The notes beneath the pieces are model-generated. The model had not been told where the DNA came from. It ran no database searches and saw nothing but the letters and a program-made list of their open reading frames with translations. 22,499 nucleotides of DNA from UBA4732 sp002404095. GTDB lineage: Bacteria > Planctomycetota > Planctomycetia > Gemmatales > Gemmataceae. Shown here piece after piece: positions 8,308-15,600 of this stretch. A program made the position numbers and the translations under genes. The stretch covers positions 1-22,499 of the forward strand of contig DAIPWT010000108.1 in NCBI GenBank assembly GCA_036783645.1, read 5' to 3'. How positions within the stretch are numbered: the stretch's first letter is position 1; each line of letters begins with the position of its first letter.

Positions 8308-9356
8308 AAGAGGTCTTCTCCCGGTTCGTTCTGACGAGCCGCGACCGTCCGGGAGCGGTTTGGAGCGGCGGAACGCCCCCCGCTCCCTAATGGTCGCGGC
8401 TCGTGAGACCCCGTCGTTGGGTTTCGCGGCATGGTCAACGGGACCGGGCCGGCGGCCACCGGGGCGGCGACAAACAACCGACCCAGCAGGGCAAGTTCAA
8501 GCCACAGGGCGGCGAAGGCCAACGGCATCATCAGCCAGCCCGCCAGATCATGAAAGAACGTATGGGCCGCGACGGCCCCTAGAGTGCAGTATACATAGGC
8601 CGTGGCCGTGATGCGCACAAGGTTCATGAGTACGCCTATCGGGACGGCGCTTAGGAATACTGTCAAGCGCTCGAACATTGGCCGACGGACGATCAGGGCG
8701 GCGGTGGTCGAAAGCGCGAAGAACGCCGACAACATTCCCAGGCCGCTGCACGCCTCCAGGACGCCAATGCGCAAGTCGCCCACGACGATCACGTTTCCTT
8801 CGGCCACGGCGGCGAAGCCGGCCGTCTGAAGGGCGTAGGTTCCGACGGTTGTGGCCAGCTGTTGCAACGGCCCCGCCAACGCGGTTTCGGCCTGAAACGG
8901 CAGCGGGAACATGAACGCCAGCACCGCCGCGGCCGGACAGAGCCAGAGGCCGAAGCGCCAGCCGCCCACGAGGACGCCGGCGGCCAGCAGCGACAACAGG
9001 AGCGAAATCCCCTCGAACCAGTCGAAATAAAAGTAGCCGCCGGTCAGTCGCAGGGCGGCCGCGACGGTCAACCCGGCCGCTCCCCACCAGCTGGGCCGCG
9101 TCACGACCGGCATCCCTTTCCGCCGGAACCATAGCACCAGGAGTGCGAATGCCGGCACGAGATAGCCGTGCGAATACTGCGGATCGTGCGACCAGCGTTT
9201 CTCGACGGAACAGAGCGCGGGCCAATACGACCAAAGCAGACCCACAATGAGGCAAAAGCCGAACAGAACCAGCACCGGCCGGCCCGTAGGCGAGCGGGGT
9301 TGGGTAAGCGCCTCGAAAGGCGCGTCGGTGGTACCGGGTCGCGGTGTTAGGTTCAT
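8304..9356 (-). CDS. Exosortase (archaeosortase/exosortase transpeptidase family)
   Basis: The chosen start is ATG 9356; an in-frame GTG at 9368 is the alternative. The product is 350 aa with about eight TM helices. The catalytic triad is visible: C203 in EACSGLGML, R248 in NLVRITATA and H269 in FFHDLAGW. An early WSHDPQYSHGYLVP motif is also characteristic. Exosortases recognise C-terminal PEP-CTERM-like sorting signals on secreted proteins, cleave them and are thought to attach them to a membrane or EPS carrier. The position in front of wzz-kinase and epsI matches known exosortase loci. No protein in this window ends with an obvious PEP-CTERM tail, so substrates are elsewhere. Residues about 318-341 are encoded by an inverted repeat (8334-8404), giving the protein a non-conserved hydrophilic tail. 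Confidence 0.92.
   Translation of the reverse strand: MNLTPRPGTTDAPFEALTQPRSPTGRPVLVLFGFCLIVGLLWSYWPALCSVEKRWSHDPQYSHGYLVPAFALLVLWFRRKGMPVVTRPSWWGAAGLTVAAALRLTGGYFYFDWFEGISLLLSLLAAGVLVGGWRFGLWLCPAAAVLAFMFPLPFQAETALAGPLQQLATTVGTYALQTAGFAAVAEGNVIVVGDLRIGVLEACSGLGMLSAFFALSTTAALIVRRPMFERLTVFLSAVPIGVLMNLVRITATAYVYCTLGAVAAHTFFHDLAGWLMMPLAFAALWLELALLGRLFVAAPVAAGPVPLTMPRNPTTGSHEPRPLGSGGRSAAPNRSRTVAARQNEPGEDLL
8334..8404. repeat. 25-bp inverted repeat inside the exosortase 3' end ('EPRPLGSG' type)
   Basis: Arms 8334-8358 and 8380-8404 pair except for a 4-nt centre (GTCC against ATTA). Each arm can fold as CCGC-GA-CC-N4-GG-GA-GCGG, with tandem G-A mismatches and a variable loop. The element is in frame and forms the C-terminal tail of the exosortase. 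Confidence 0.85.
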
Positions 9357-9743
9357 CGGCGTCCGCACGGCGTCAAAAAGCCCGCAGGGGATGTTTGTCG
9401 AAACCGGATGCCCGTCGGGACGGTTTCCGCCGGGGGAGGGGCCGCACAGGATTAGCTACCGCGTTGGTAAGCAACCCGTGTGCGGTTGGCGAGCGTCCCC
9501 TGTTTCCGGGTCGCTACGACCCGTTTTTCCGGCAAAATCGTCCGTTCGCGCCTTGATGGCAAGAGGCGGCGCGCTTCCTTAAATTAACGCCTCTAATGCG
9601 CCAAGTAAAGCAAGAGTAGCATACTTCCGGGAGGCGGAGCGCTTTTCAGGCGAGGTCGCAATACGGCTCGTTCAGAATTATACGATTATTTAACACACCG
9701 ACCGGGCAGAAGTGCGAGCGATGATATGGATATGACGACGCGA
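9357..9743 (-). promoter_or_regulatory. Gene-free leader/upstream region of the exosortase operon with several hairpins
   Basis: No credible ORF on either strand. On the minus strand a TATAAT box lies at 9682-9677, but I find no good -35 partner, so it is only a weak promoter candidate. Closer to the gene are three hairpins with 7-bp perfect stems: 9507-9523 (CGGGTCG/CGACCCG), 9442-9485 (CCGCACA/TGTGCGG enclosing GTTG/CAAC) and 9400-9427 (GAAACCG/CGGTTTC enclosing CCCGTCGGG). These would form a structured 5' UTR. I do not recognise a known riboswitch class. Confidence 0.4.
9507..9528 (+). terminator. Hairpin plus T5, terminator-like on the plus strand
   Basis: CGGGTCG-CTA-CGACCCG is followed directly by TTTTT, the form of a rho-independent terminator for plus-strand transcription. 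No plus-strand gene precedes it, so it could block antisense transcription into the upstream region, or be only a hairpin of the minus-strand leader. Confidence 0.35.
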
Positions 9744-10490
9744 TTATTTGACGACCCGCACGGCGAGGAGGCTGCCCACGTCGCCGCGCTGAATCGCCCG
9801 GCGGTCTAAGGCGCGGCCCAGCCCGCGCAGGCCGGTAGGAAAGTAGTAATCAAGCTGTCCCACTTTGCCAATGCTCAGGACGCCGCGACTTTGAAATGCG
9901 CTGGTTAGCCGGTCAAGCTGTTCCGGCGTGTTACTCCGGTAACGCACAGGATAGTTTTCGTAGCGCTCATCTCCGCGACGGCCGTGTAGCCAGTTCAAGT
10001 ACACATCCTTGACGCGCAAGCGTTTGGCCAGTAGGGAGGCGCGGACGAACCAGTGTCGGGCGTCCATTGTGAAGCCCCAGAAAACGCCACCTGGCCGTAG
10101 TACGGCATGCACCTTGTTCCAGAACTTCGCCGGATCGTCCAAGTGTTCTAGCACCATCACCGTGAAGGCCAAATCCACCGACCCATCGGGGATCGGCGCC
10201 GCCTCGAAAGAGCAACGATGGACCGTGCTAAAAAGGGAAGCCAAGTCTACGTCGGGGTCCGGCTCGACGCCGACGTAGGAGCTGGCCGCCGCCGCAAGGG
10301 AGCTTTGCAGGCACGGATCGCCATCGAAACCACGGCCACAACCGATGTCCAGGACAACCGGAGCCGAAGTCGCCCGAGAGTTTTGGAAGTCGGCCCTGAT
10401 CAGGTCGCGGAAAATTGTCGCGCGCCATTCTCCCTGACGATAGCGCAGTACATACTGGAACAAGTTGGGGTCGGCGGCTAGATCAAGCAT
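9744..10490 (-). CDS. Class I SAM-dependent methyltransferase (Methyltransf_11-like)
   Basis: The 248-aa product starts at ATG 10490; the upstream Shine-Dalgarno is weak. Motif I VVLDIGCGRG lies at about residues 45-54 and binds the SAM methionine/adenosine. The acidic residue after the second strand is in YVGVEPDPD (about 72-80). DLAFTVMVLEHLDDP (106-120) is the post-motif typical of Methyltransf_11-type enzymes, followed by LRPGGVFWGF. No C-terminal domain identifies the substrate. It lies upstream of, and on the same strand as, the exosortase operon but separated by 387 bp, so co-transcription is uncertain. Methylation of a sugar or lipid intermediate of the polysaccharide is a plausible but unproven role. 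Confidence 0.85.
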   Translation of the reverse strand: MLDLAADPNLFQYVLRYRQGEWRATIFRDLIRADFQNSRATSAPVVLDIGCGRGFDGDPCLQSSLAAAASSYVGVEPDPDVDLASLFSTVHRCSFEAAPIPDGSVDLAFTVMVLEHLDDPAKFWNKVHAVLRPGGVFWGFTMDARHWFVRASLLAKRLRVKDVYLNWLHGRRGDERYENYPVRYRSNTPEQLDRLTSAFQSRGVLSIGKVGQLDYYFPTGLRGLGRALDRRAIQRGDVGSLLAVRVVK

Positions 10491-10669
10491 CGTCTACTTA
10501 TAGCCTTATCCCGGAAAGCAGTACAGACCAAATCAAAGAAATTAGGCAGCTTGGGTCCGGTTTCGACACATTAAGAAGGTACCCGTGGAGTGCGCCCTCG
10601 AAAAACTTTACAGCGGCCCCGACTTTTACCGCCTCCCTCCCCCCCCTCCCCCATAATCTTAACTTGCCC

Positions 10670-10698
10670 TTGACGGTACAATCGGCGTCGGGTACAAA
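10670..10698 (+). promoter_or_regulatory. Sigma-70-like promoter for the S8 protease gene
   Basis: TTGACG (10670-10675), 17-bp spacer, TACAAA (10693-10698). The predicted transcript would start near 10705, leaving about an 85-90 nt leader before the ATG at 10794. Spacing and -35 are good, -10 is moderate. A C-rich tract (G-rich on the other strand) lies just upstream at 10632-10652. Confidence 0.5.
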
Positions 10699-10793
10699 CT
10701 CTTCTTCGCTTAACTAATGTGCAATGTTTCATGGGTCCGTGCAAGGCACGCGGCCGTGTTGGAAATTCTGTCGCTACAAATGAGGAACATCTG

Positions 10794-13700
10794 ATGTTTT
10801 CGCAAACATTCGGCGCCTGCCTGCACTCCCATTTCTTCCGCAGCATTCTTCTGCTGGATTTCTGGAATATTCGGGGGGAGCGAAAGTCTTCCGAGGCAAA
10901 ACGCCCGCGCGGGAGGCGCCATCGTCCGCTTCTCACCATCGAACTTCTAGAAGACAGATTACCTCCCGGCAACCTCATGAGCCTGCTCGGCGGGCTGGGT
11001 TCAAGCATTCCCGCCGCACGGCTTTTCGACGCTCCAAACTTCCCTTTCCAAACCGTCGGCAGTCAGAACGCAGATAGCGGGACAGCGGATTCCAGCTCTG
11101 CATTCGGATCATCAGGGGATGATACATTTGCAAGCGTCCTCCTACATTCTTCCCCGGCACACGAAAGCCCGGTCGGCGCGCCCCATGCCTCGTCATCTGC
11201 TGGCGGATCCCCGGTCTCTGTCACAGGCGAGGCATTTACTGGGCCAAACCTGGCCGACTCCGGACGCTCGAATTCTGTTTTTGAGTCAGGGTTGGGCGCG
11301 AGCAGCCTGAATTTGAACTCAGACCTTGCGCGGCTTCTCATTGCTGGCGCACGGCCCGCGTCTGGGTCTTCCGTCTCCGACTCCGCGCCTTCTCCTTCAA
11401 AGGCCGCGATTGCGTCGGTCCCAACCTCCGGAATCTCCACTCCGAATCCGGCAGCCCCGGCAGACTTCGGCTTAGTTTCCAATGCCGCCGCTCCGGCGCC
11501 CTTGTCCGTGGCAACTGGGGCGCCCGCTTCCAGTTTCACGCCTTCTTCGACGGCCACGCTCGCGTCGGCCCCCGCCTCTGGAATCTCCGCGCCAAATCCG
11601 ACTGCACCAGCAAACTCCGTAGTCGCATCCAATACCGCCGCACCGCCCTTGTCCCTGACAAGCGGGGAAGGTCTTATTGTGCAGATGCGGCCAGGGCAGG
11701 AAGGCGCTTTCGCAGGATTTTCTTCCACCGTTCAGGCGTATCACGCCACGAGCCAAGGAACCAGTGTTCCCGGCCTCAACGTCCTCCAAGGAAACGTGGC
11801 CGACCTCACCGCGCTCGGTACGGTCCTAGCCGGCCAGTCATCGGTCACTTACGTCGAACCGAATGGACAGGTCCAAATCGCCGGCGTCACTCCCAATGAC
11901 CCCTACTACACCAACACTAGCCAGGCCAATCTCAACGGCACCTACGGCATTAACGCCCCGGGCGCCTGGAGCGTTGAGACCGGTTCTCCCAGCGTAATCG
12001 TGGCAGTCATCGACACGGGCATTAACTATAATCACCCCGACCTGTACCAAAACATCTGGATCAACCAAGCAGAGATTCCTGACCAGTGGTATTCCAAGTC
12101 GAACGACGGAACCTATGACAAGGTTGTACACAAGTCCGATATTCAGACGGCGACCCCCGGCGTCATCACTTTCGGCGATCTCAACAATCCATTAAATGCC
12201 GGTCTAGTTTATGACAACAACGCCGACGGCGTGATCGACGCAGGCGACCTGCTTAGGCCGGTCGTGCAAGGCGGCTGGGACAGCGGCAGCACCAAGGACG
12301 GCGATACGGCCCATCCCGACGACTACTTCGGCTGGAACTTCCTCACCGGTACCAACAACCCCATGGACGACAATGGGCATGGCAGTAACGTCGCCGGCAT
12401 CATTGGCGCAACAGGGAATAACGGCATTGGTATAACCGGGGTCGACTGGCAGGCGCAGCTCATGGCGGTCAAGGTATTTAATGCCAATGGTGGTGGAGGA
12501 ACTGATGCTCAAATTGCCGCAGCCATTGATTATGCCGCTGCCCACCGTGCGCGCCTGTCAAACAACAGCTGGGGTGGCCCTGGGTACTCATCCACTATCC
12601 AACAAGCCATCAACACTGCGGCCGCCGCGACATACGGGCAGGGCCAGGGTACCGGCATGGTGTTTGCGGCCGCCGCCGGAAACCTTGGGTACAACAACGA
12701 CACCAACCCGTTTTATCCGGCTTCGTATACGGGGTCGAACATCATCTCCGTGGCGAACATGCAGAACGGCGCCCTGAACTCGACATCGGACTATGGCCCA
12801 ACGACCGTCGATGTCGCCGCGCCCGGCACCCTGATCTGGGGCGCAGCAGGCTCTGGCAATGGCTATACGCAATATACGGGCACCTCGCAGGCGACGCCGG
12901 AGGCGGCAGGCGTCGCGGCCTTACTATTACAAGAGAACCCTGGTTGGTCTGCCACCCAAGTTGTCAACCAGATCGAGAACACGGTAACGCCGTACGCCAG
13001 CTTGACGGGAAAAATAATATACCCAGGCATCATCAATGCTGGCGCCGCCCTGGAGGATCTGAACTGGAGCGGTGGCAGCCTGACCGGGCCGTCCACGGTC
13101 AACAGCGGGACGCCGTTCACCGTGACGCGCAGCTACAACGTCGTCGGCGGTCCCGTCCTTCCCGACTTCACCATCTCCTACTACGCTGGCACGAGTCCCA
13201 CGTTCAACATCAACGACCAACTCTTGGCTACCGAAACCATCAACACAACGGCGGGCAAGTCCACCGGCCTTCAGACGGGCACAAGCCCGAACTTGCAGAT
13301 CAGCCCGACGGGAACTTACTATATATTTGCCGTCTTGGACTCTGGGAACACCGTCTTTGAGACGAACGATACGAACAACACGGCATCAACGGCCGTCACG
13401 GTAACCTCGCCGGCAGGCCAGGGGACGCAGGTGAACTTGGGCGCGTCGTTTAACGACGCGGGGATCGTAACGGACGGGAGCACGTTCGCCAACACCGCCG
13501 GGCTTGACGGGGGAGGCCACTCCCTCTCGTCCAACCTGCTTGGCTCCTCGGTCAGTTGGGACGGGCTTACTTTCGCGCTTGGCGCCGCCAACGCCAATGA
13601 CGCTCTCGCCAACCACGCTCAGACCATCAACCTGCCCGCGGGCAACTACTCCAAACTGGACTTCTTGGCCACAACGGTTTGGGCCAACTACACCAACGTG

Positions 13701-14510
13701 CAGTACACCGTCACCTACACGGACAACAGCACTCAGACCTTCACCCAATCGTTCAGCGCGTGGGATACGCCGCAGAACTACGCCGGCGAATCGAAGGCCG
13801 CGACCATGTCGTACCGCGACAGTTACAATGGGACCAAGGACAACACGACGGTCAACGTCTACGGTTACACCATCGCTTTGAATGGGACAAAGCAGATAAA
13901 GAGCATTACCCTGCCCGAGTTAGGCAGAATTAACATCTTGGCCGTCACGCTGGCCCCACTGGCGCAGCCGACCCAACAACAGGTGGACCTGAGCGCGTCG
14001 TTTAACGACGCGGGGATCGTAACGGACGGGAGTACGTTCGCCAACACCGCCGGGCTTGACGGGGGAGGCCACTCCCTCTCGTCCAACCTGCTTGGCTCCT
14101 CGGTCAGTTGGGACGGGCTTACTTTCGCGCTTGGCGCCGCCAACGCCAATGACGCTCTCGCCAACCACGCTCAGACCATCAACCTGCCCGCGGGCAACTA
14201 CTCCAAACTGGACTTCTTGGCCACAACGGTTTGGGCCAACTACACCAACGTGCAGTACACCGTCACCTACACGGACAACAGCACTCAGACCTTCACCCAA
14301 TCGTTCAGCGCGTGGGATACGCCGCAGAACTACGCCGGCGAATCGAAGGCCGCGACCATGTCGTACCGCGACAGTTACAATGGGACCAAGGACAACACGA
14401 CGGTCAACGTCTACGGTTACACCATCGCTTTGAATGGGACAAAGCAGATAAAGAGCATTACCCTGCCCGAGTTAGGCAGAATTAACATCTTGGCCGTCAC
14501 GCTGGCTTGA
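10794..14510 (+). CDS. Secreted S8 (subtilisin-like) serine protease with CARDB-like domain and duplicated C-terminal beta-sandwich module
   Basis: The chosen start is ATG 10794, because GAGGAAC lies 6-8 nt upstream; the open frame begins at GTG 10719. The product is 1238 aa. Its N-terminus has a hydrophobic stretch (FFRSILLLDFW), a basic segment and LLTIELLEDRLPPGN (46-60), the planctomycete extracellular motif. An Ala/Ser/Pro-rich linker follows (about 70-295, with a degenerate internal repeat near 204-290), then a propeptide-like segment (about 296-365). The catalytic residues are D407 (VIDTG), H529 (DDNGHGSNVAG) and S698 (GTSQATP), with oxyanion N630 (AAAAGN). An EF-hand-like loop (474-485, DNNADGVIDAGD) is inserted between D and H. 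A CARDB-like Ig domain (about 755-865) precedes two nearly identical modules (881-1053, 1065-1238). The modules resemble beta-sandwich domains of secreted glycosidases and peptidases. No PEP-CTERM or LPXTG tail is seen. It probably acts outside the cell. Confidence 0.93.
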   Translation: MFSQTFGACLHSHFFRSILLLDFWNIRGERKSSEAKRPRGRRHRPLLTIELLEDRLPPGNLMSLLGGLGSSIPAARLFDAPNFPFQTVGSQNADSGTADSSSAFGSSGDDTFASVLLHSSPAHESPVGAPHASSSAGGSPVSVTGEAFTGPNLADSGRSNSVFESGLGASSLNLNSDLARLLIAGARPASGSSVSDSAPSPSKAAIASVPTSGISTPNPAAPADFGLVSNAAAPAPLSVATGAPASSFTPSSTATLASAPASGISAPNPTAPANSVVASNTAAPPLSLTSGEGLIVQMRPGQEGAFAGFSSTVQAYHATSQGTSVPGLNVLQGNVADLTALGTVLAGQSSVTYVEPNGQVQIAGVTPNDPYYTNTSQANLNGTYGINAPGAWSVETGSPSVIVAVIDTGINYNHPDLYQNIWINQAEIPDQWYSKSNDGTYDKVVHKSDIQTATPGVITFGDLNNPLNAGLVYDNNADGVIDAGDLLRPVVQGGWDSGSTKDGDTAHPDDYFGWNFLTGTNNPMDDNGHGSNVAGIIGATGNNGIGITGVDWQAQLMAVKVFNANGGGGTDAQIAAAIDYAAAHRARLSNNSWGGPGYSSTIQQAINTAAAATYGQGQGTGMVFAAAAGNLGYNNDTNPFYPASYTGSNIISVANMQNGALNSTSDYGPTTVDVAAPGTLIWGAAGSGNGYTQYTGTSQATPEAAGVAALLLQENPGWSATQVVNQIENTVTPYASLTGKIIYPGIINAGAALEDLNWSGGSLTGPSTVNSGTPFTVTRSYNVVGGPVLPDFTISYYAGTSPTFNINDQLLATETINTTAGKSTGLQTGTSPNLQISPTGTYYIFAVLDSGNTVFETNDTNNTASTAVTVTSPAGQGTQVNLGASFNDAGIVTDGSTFANTAGLDGGGHSLSSNLLGSSVSWDGLTFALGAANANDALANHAQTINLPAGNYSKLDFLATTVWANYTNVQYTVTYTDNSTQTFTQSFSAWDTPQNYAGESKAATMSYRDSYNGTKDNTTVNVYGYTIALNGTKQIKSITLPELGRINILAVTLAPLAQPTQQQVDLSASFNDAGIVTDGSTFANTAGLDGGGHSLSSNLLGSSVSWDGLTFALGAANANDALANHAQTINLPAGNYSKLDFLATTVWANYTNVQYTVTYTDNSTQTFTQSFSAWDTPQNYAGESKAATMSYRDSYNGTKDNTTVNVYGYTIALNGTKQIKSITLPELGRINILAVTLA
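13441..14506 (+). repeat. Tandem duplication of a 514-bp module in the S8 protease gene (552-bp period)
   Basis: 13441-13954 and 13993-14506 are identical except for one silent change (C13481 against T14033, both Ser codons). The offset is 552 bp, or 184 codons, so the frame is kept. A 38-bp linker encoding a Pro/Gln-rich hinge separates the copies. The upstream flanks of the modules also resemble each other (VNLGASF and VDLSASF). Confidence 0.97.
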
Positions 14511-14551
14511 GAATCAGGAAGCGGCGTGACACGCTGGGCACAATGCCGCTA

Positions 14552-14592
14552 CCCCGTTGTGGCACGTTCCCCTGACCGTGCCGCAACAGGGG
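14552..14592. terminator. Hairpin between the convergent protease and isomerase genes, possible bidirectional terminator
   Basis: CCCCGTTGTGGCACG (14552-14566) pairs with CGTGCCGCAACAGGGG (14577-14592), with one bulge and one wobble. It lies in the 88-bp gap between two convergent stop codons. There is no strong T-run on either side, so efficient intrinsic termination is uncertain. Confidence 0.45.
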
Positions 14593-14598
14593 TGGCGC

Positions 14599-15432
14599 TT
14601 ATTTGTTCGCATACCCAACAAGTACATCAAGCTGGCGCGACAGTTCCCGCAGCGAGTCCGGCAGCGGCTGGGCGCCGAGGCTCACCTCCGTGACGAGATA
14701 GGCGTCGAAGCCGATCTCGACGAGTTGCCGCATGACGGCCGGCCAATTGACGCTGCCGTGGAACAGCGGTACGAAGCCGTCAACGGTTCCAAAATGTTCG
14801 CCGGCGCCGCGCTTGAAGTCTTTGATGTGAATGCCGACAATCGGCTTGCGGCCGAGGATGCGCAGCCATTGCTCGGGGTAGCCGAACACCACGACGTTGC
14901 CCACGTCGAACCAGATGCCGACGGCCGTGCTGTCCACTTCCGCCAGCAGCCGTTGCCATTCCAACGGACTCATCAGAAACTTGTTCCAGACGTTCTCCAG
15001 GCCGAGACGGAGATGCGTGGACTCCGCCTTTTCCTTGAGCGCTCGCAGCCCGTCCAGCGCGTACTTCCAACAAGCGTCATAAGGGATCGCGGATGTAAGC
15101 TGTCCGGGATGGATGAGAATGTCCCTCGCGCCGATAAGGGCCGCGATCTCCAAGACGTGATGGGCGTCCTCCAGGCCGCGTTTGCGATCCGCCTCGTCCT
15201 CGCGGAAAAATGTGATGCCGCCGTAGAGCGCGTGCGGCTCGACGCCGGCGTCCCGGCACGCCTTCGCCAACGCGGTCACGTCGGCGTCCGGCGTGCGCAA
15301 GGTCAGTTCACCGGCGCCCTGAACGCCGAGTTGGATACCGTCGAAGCCGCATTTCTTGAGGAGGTCGAGTTGTTTCACCAACGTCTGCCCTGGCGGCGTC
15401 GGCAGCGTGGCGCGCATGATGCTTTTCTTCAT
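14599..15432 (-). CDS. Sugar phosphate isomerase/epimerase-like TIM-barrel protein (AP_endonuc_2/xylose isomerase-like fold)
   Basis: The start at ATG 15432 (MKKSIMRATL) has AGGA about 11 nt upstream. The frame stays open to 15516, but that extension is encoded by a palindromic repeat (Tyr/Arg/Ser-rich) and is unlikely to be real. The product is 277 aa. The TIM barrel shows the expected metal-site residues: Glu in LGLENVWNKF, Asp in IWFDVGN, His in VGIHIKDFKR and Glu in YLVTEVSLG. GFDGIQLGV near the N-terminus is the usual first barrel strand. Enzymes of this superfamily isomerise or epimerise sugars or hydroxypyruvate, and planctomycetes carry many paralogues of unknown substrate. The neighbours do not indicate the substrate, so the assignment stops at family level. 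Confidence 0.88.
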   Translation of the reverse strand: MKKSIMRATLPTPPGQTLVKQLDLLKKCGFDGIQLGVQGAGELTLRTPDADVTALAKACRDAGVEPHALYGGITFFREDEADRKRGLEDAHHVLEIAALIGARDILIHPGQLTSAIPYDACWKYALDGLRALKEKAESTHLRLGLENVWNKFLMSPLEWQRLLAEVDSTAVGIWFDVGNVVVFGYPEQWLRILGRKPIVGIHIKDFKRGAGEHFGTVDGFVPLFHGSVNWPAVMRQLVEIGFDAYLVTEVSLGAQPLPDSLRELSRQLDVLVGYANK

Positions 15433-15454
15433 GGCAAGTCCTAATCGTTGGGTA

Positions 15455-15526
15455 GCGTCTCTGTTTGTCCTATACGTCCTATAGGACGTATAGGACTTAT
15501 AAGACCTATGGGACAAACGGAGACGC
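15455..15526. repeat. Perfect 30-bp palindrome within a larger inverted repeat, between the divergent isomerase and glyA genes
   Basis: 15467-15496 is a perfect palindrome centred on CCTATAGG, made of GTCCTATAC / GTATAGGAC units. Outer arms 15455-15474 and 15507-15526 also pair at 18 of 20 positions. The element fills the divergent intergenic region. It could be a regulator site or a mobile/REP-like element; the sequence alone does not decide. Confidence 0.85.
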
Positions 15527-15600
15527 CGCCGGACGGATAGCGCCGGCTTTCATACCTAGAATATAGGAGCGCTCCATCATCGTTTTTGACTGAGGACCGT

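Noticed and set aside
13386..14300. Pairs of identical antisense frames at 13386-13748 / 13920-14300 (also 13504-13881 / 14056-14433)
   Set aside because: They appear twice only because the protease module is duplicated; they are shadows of it.
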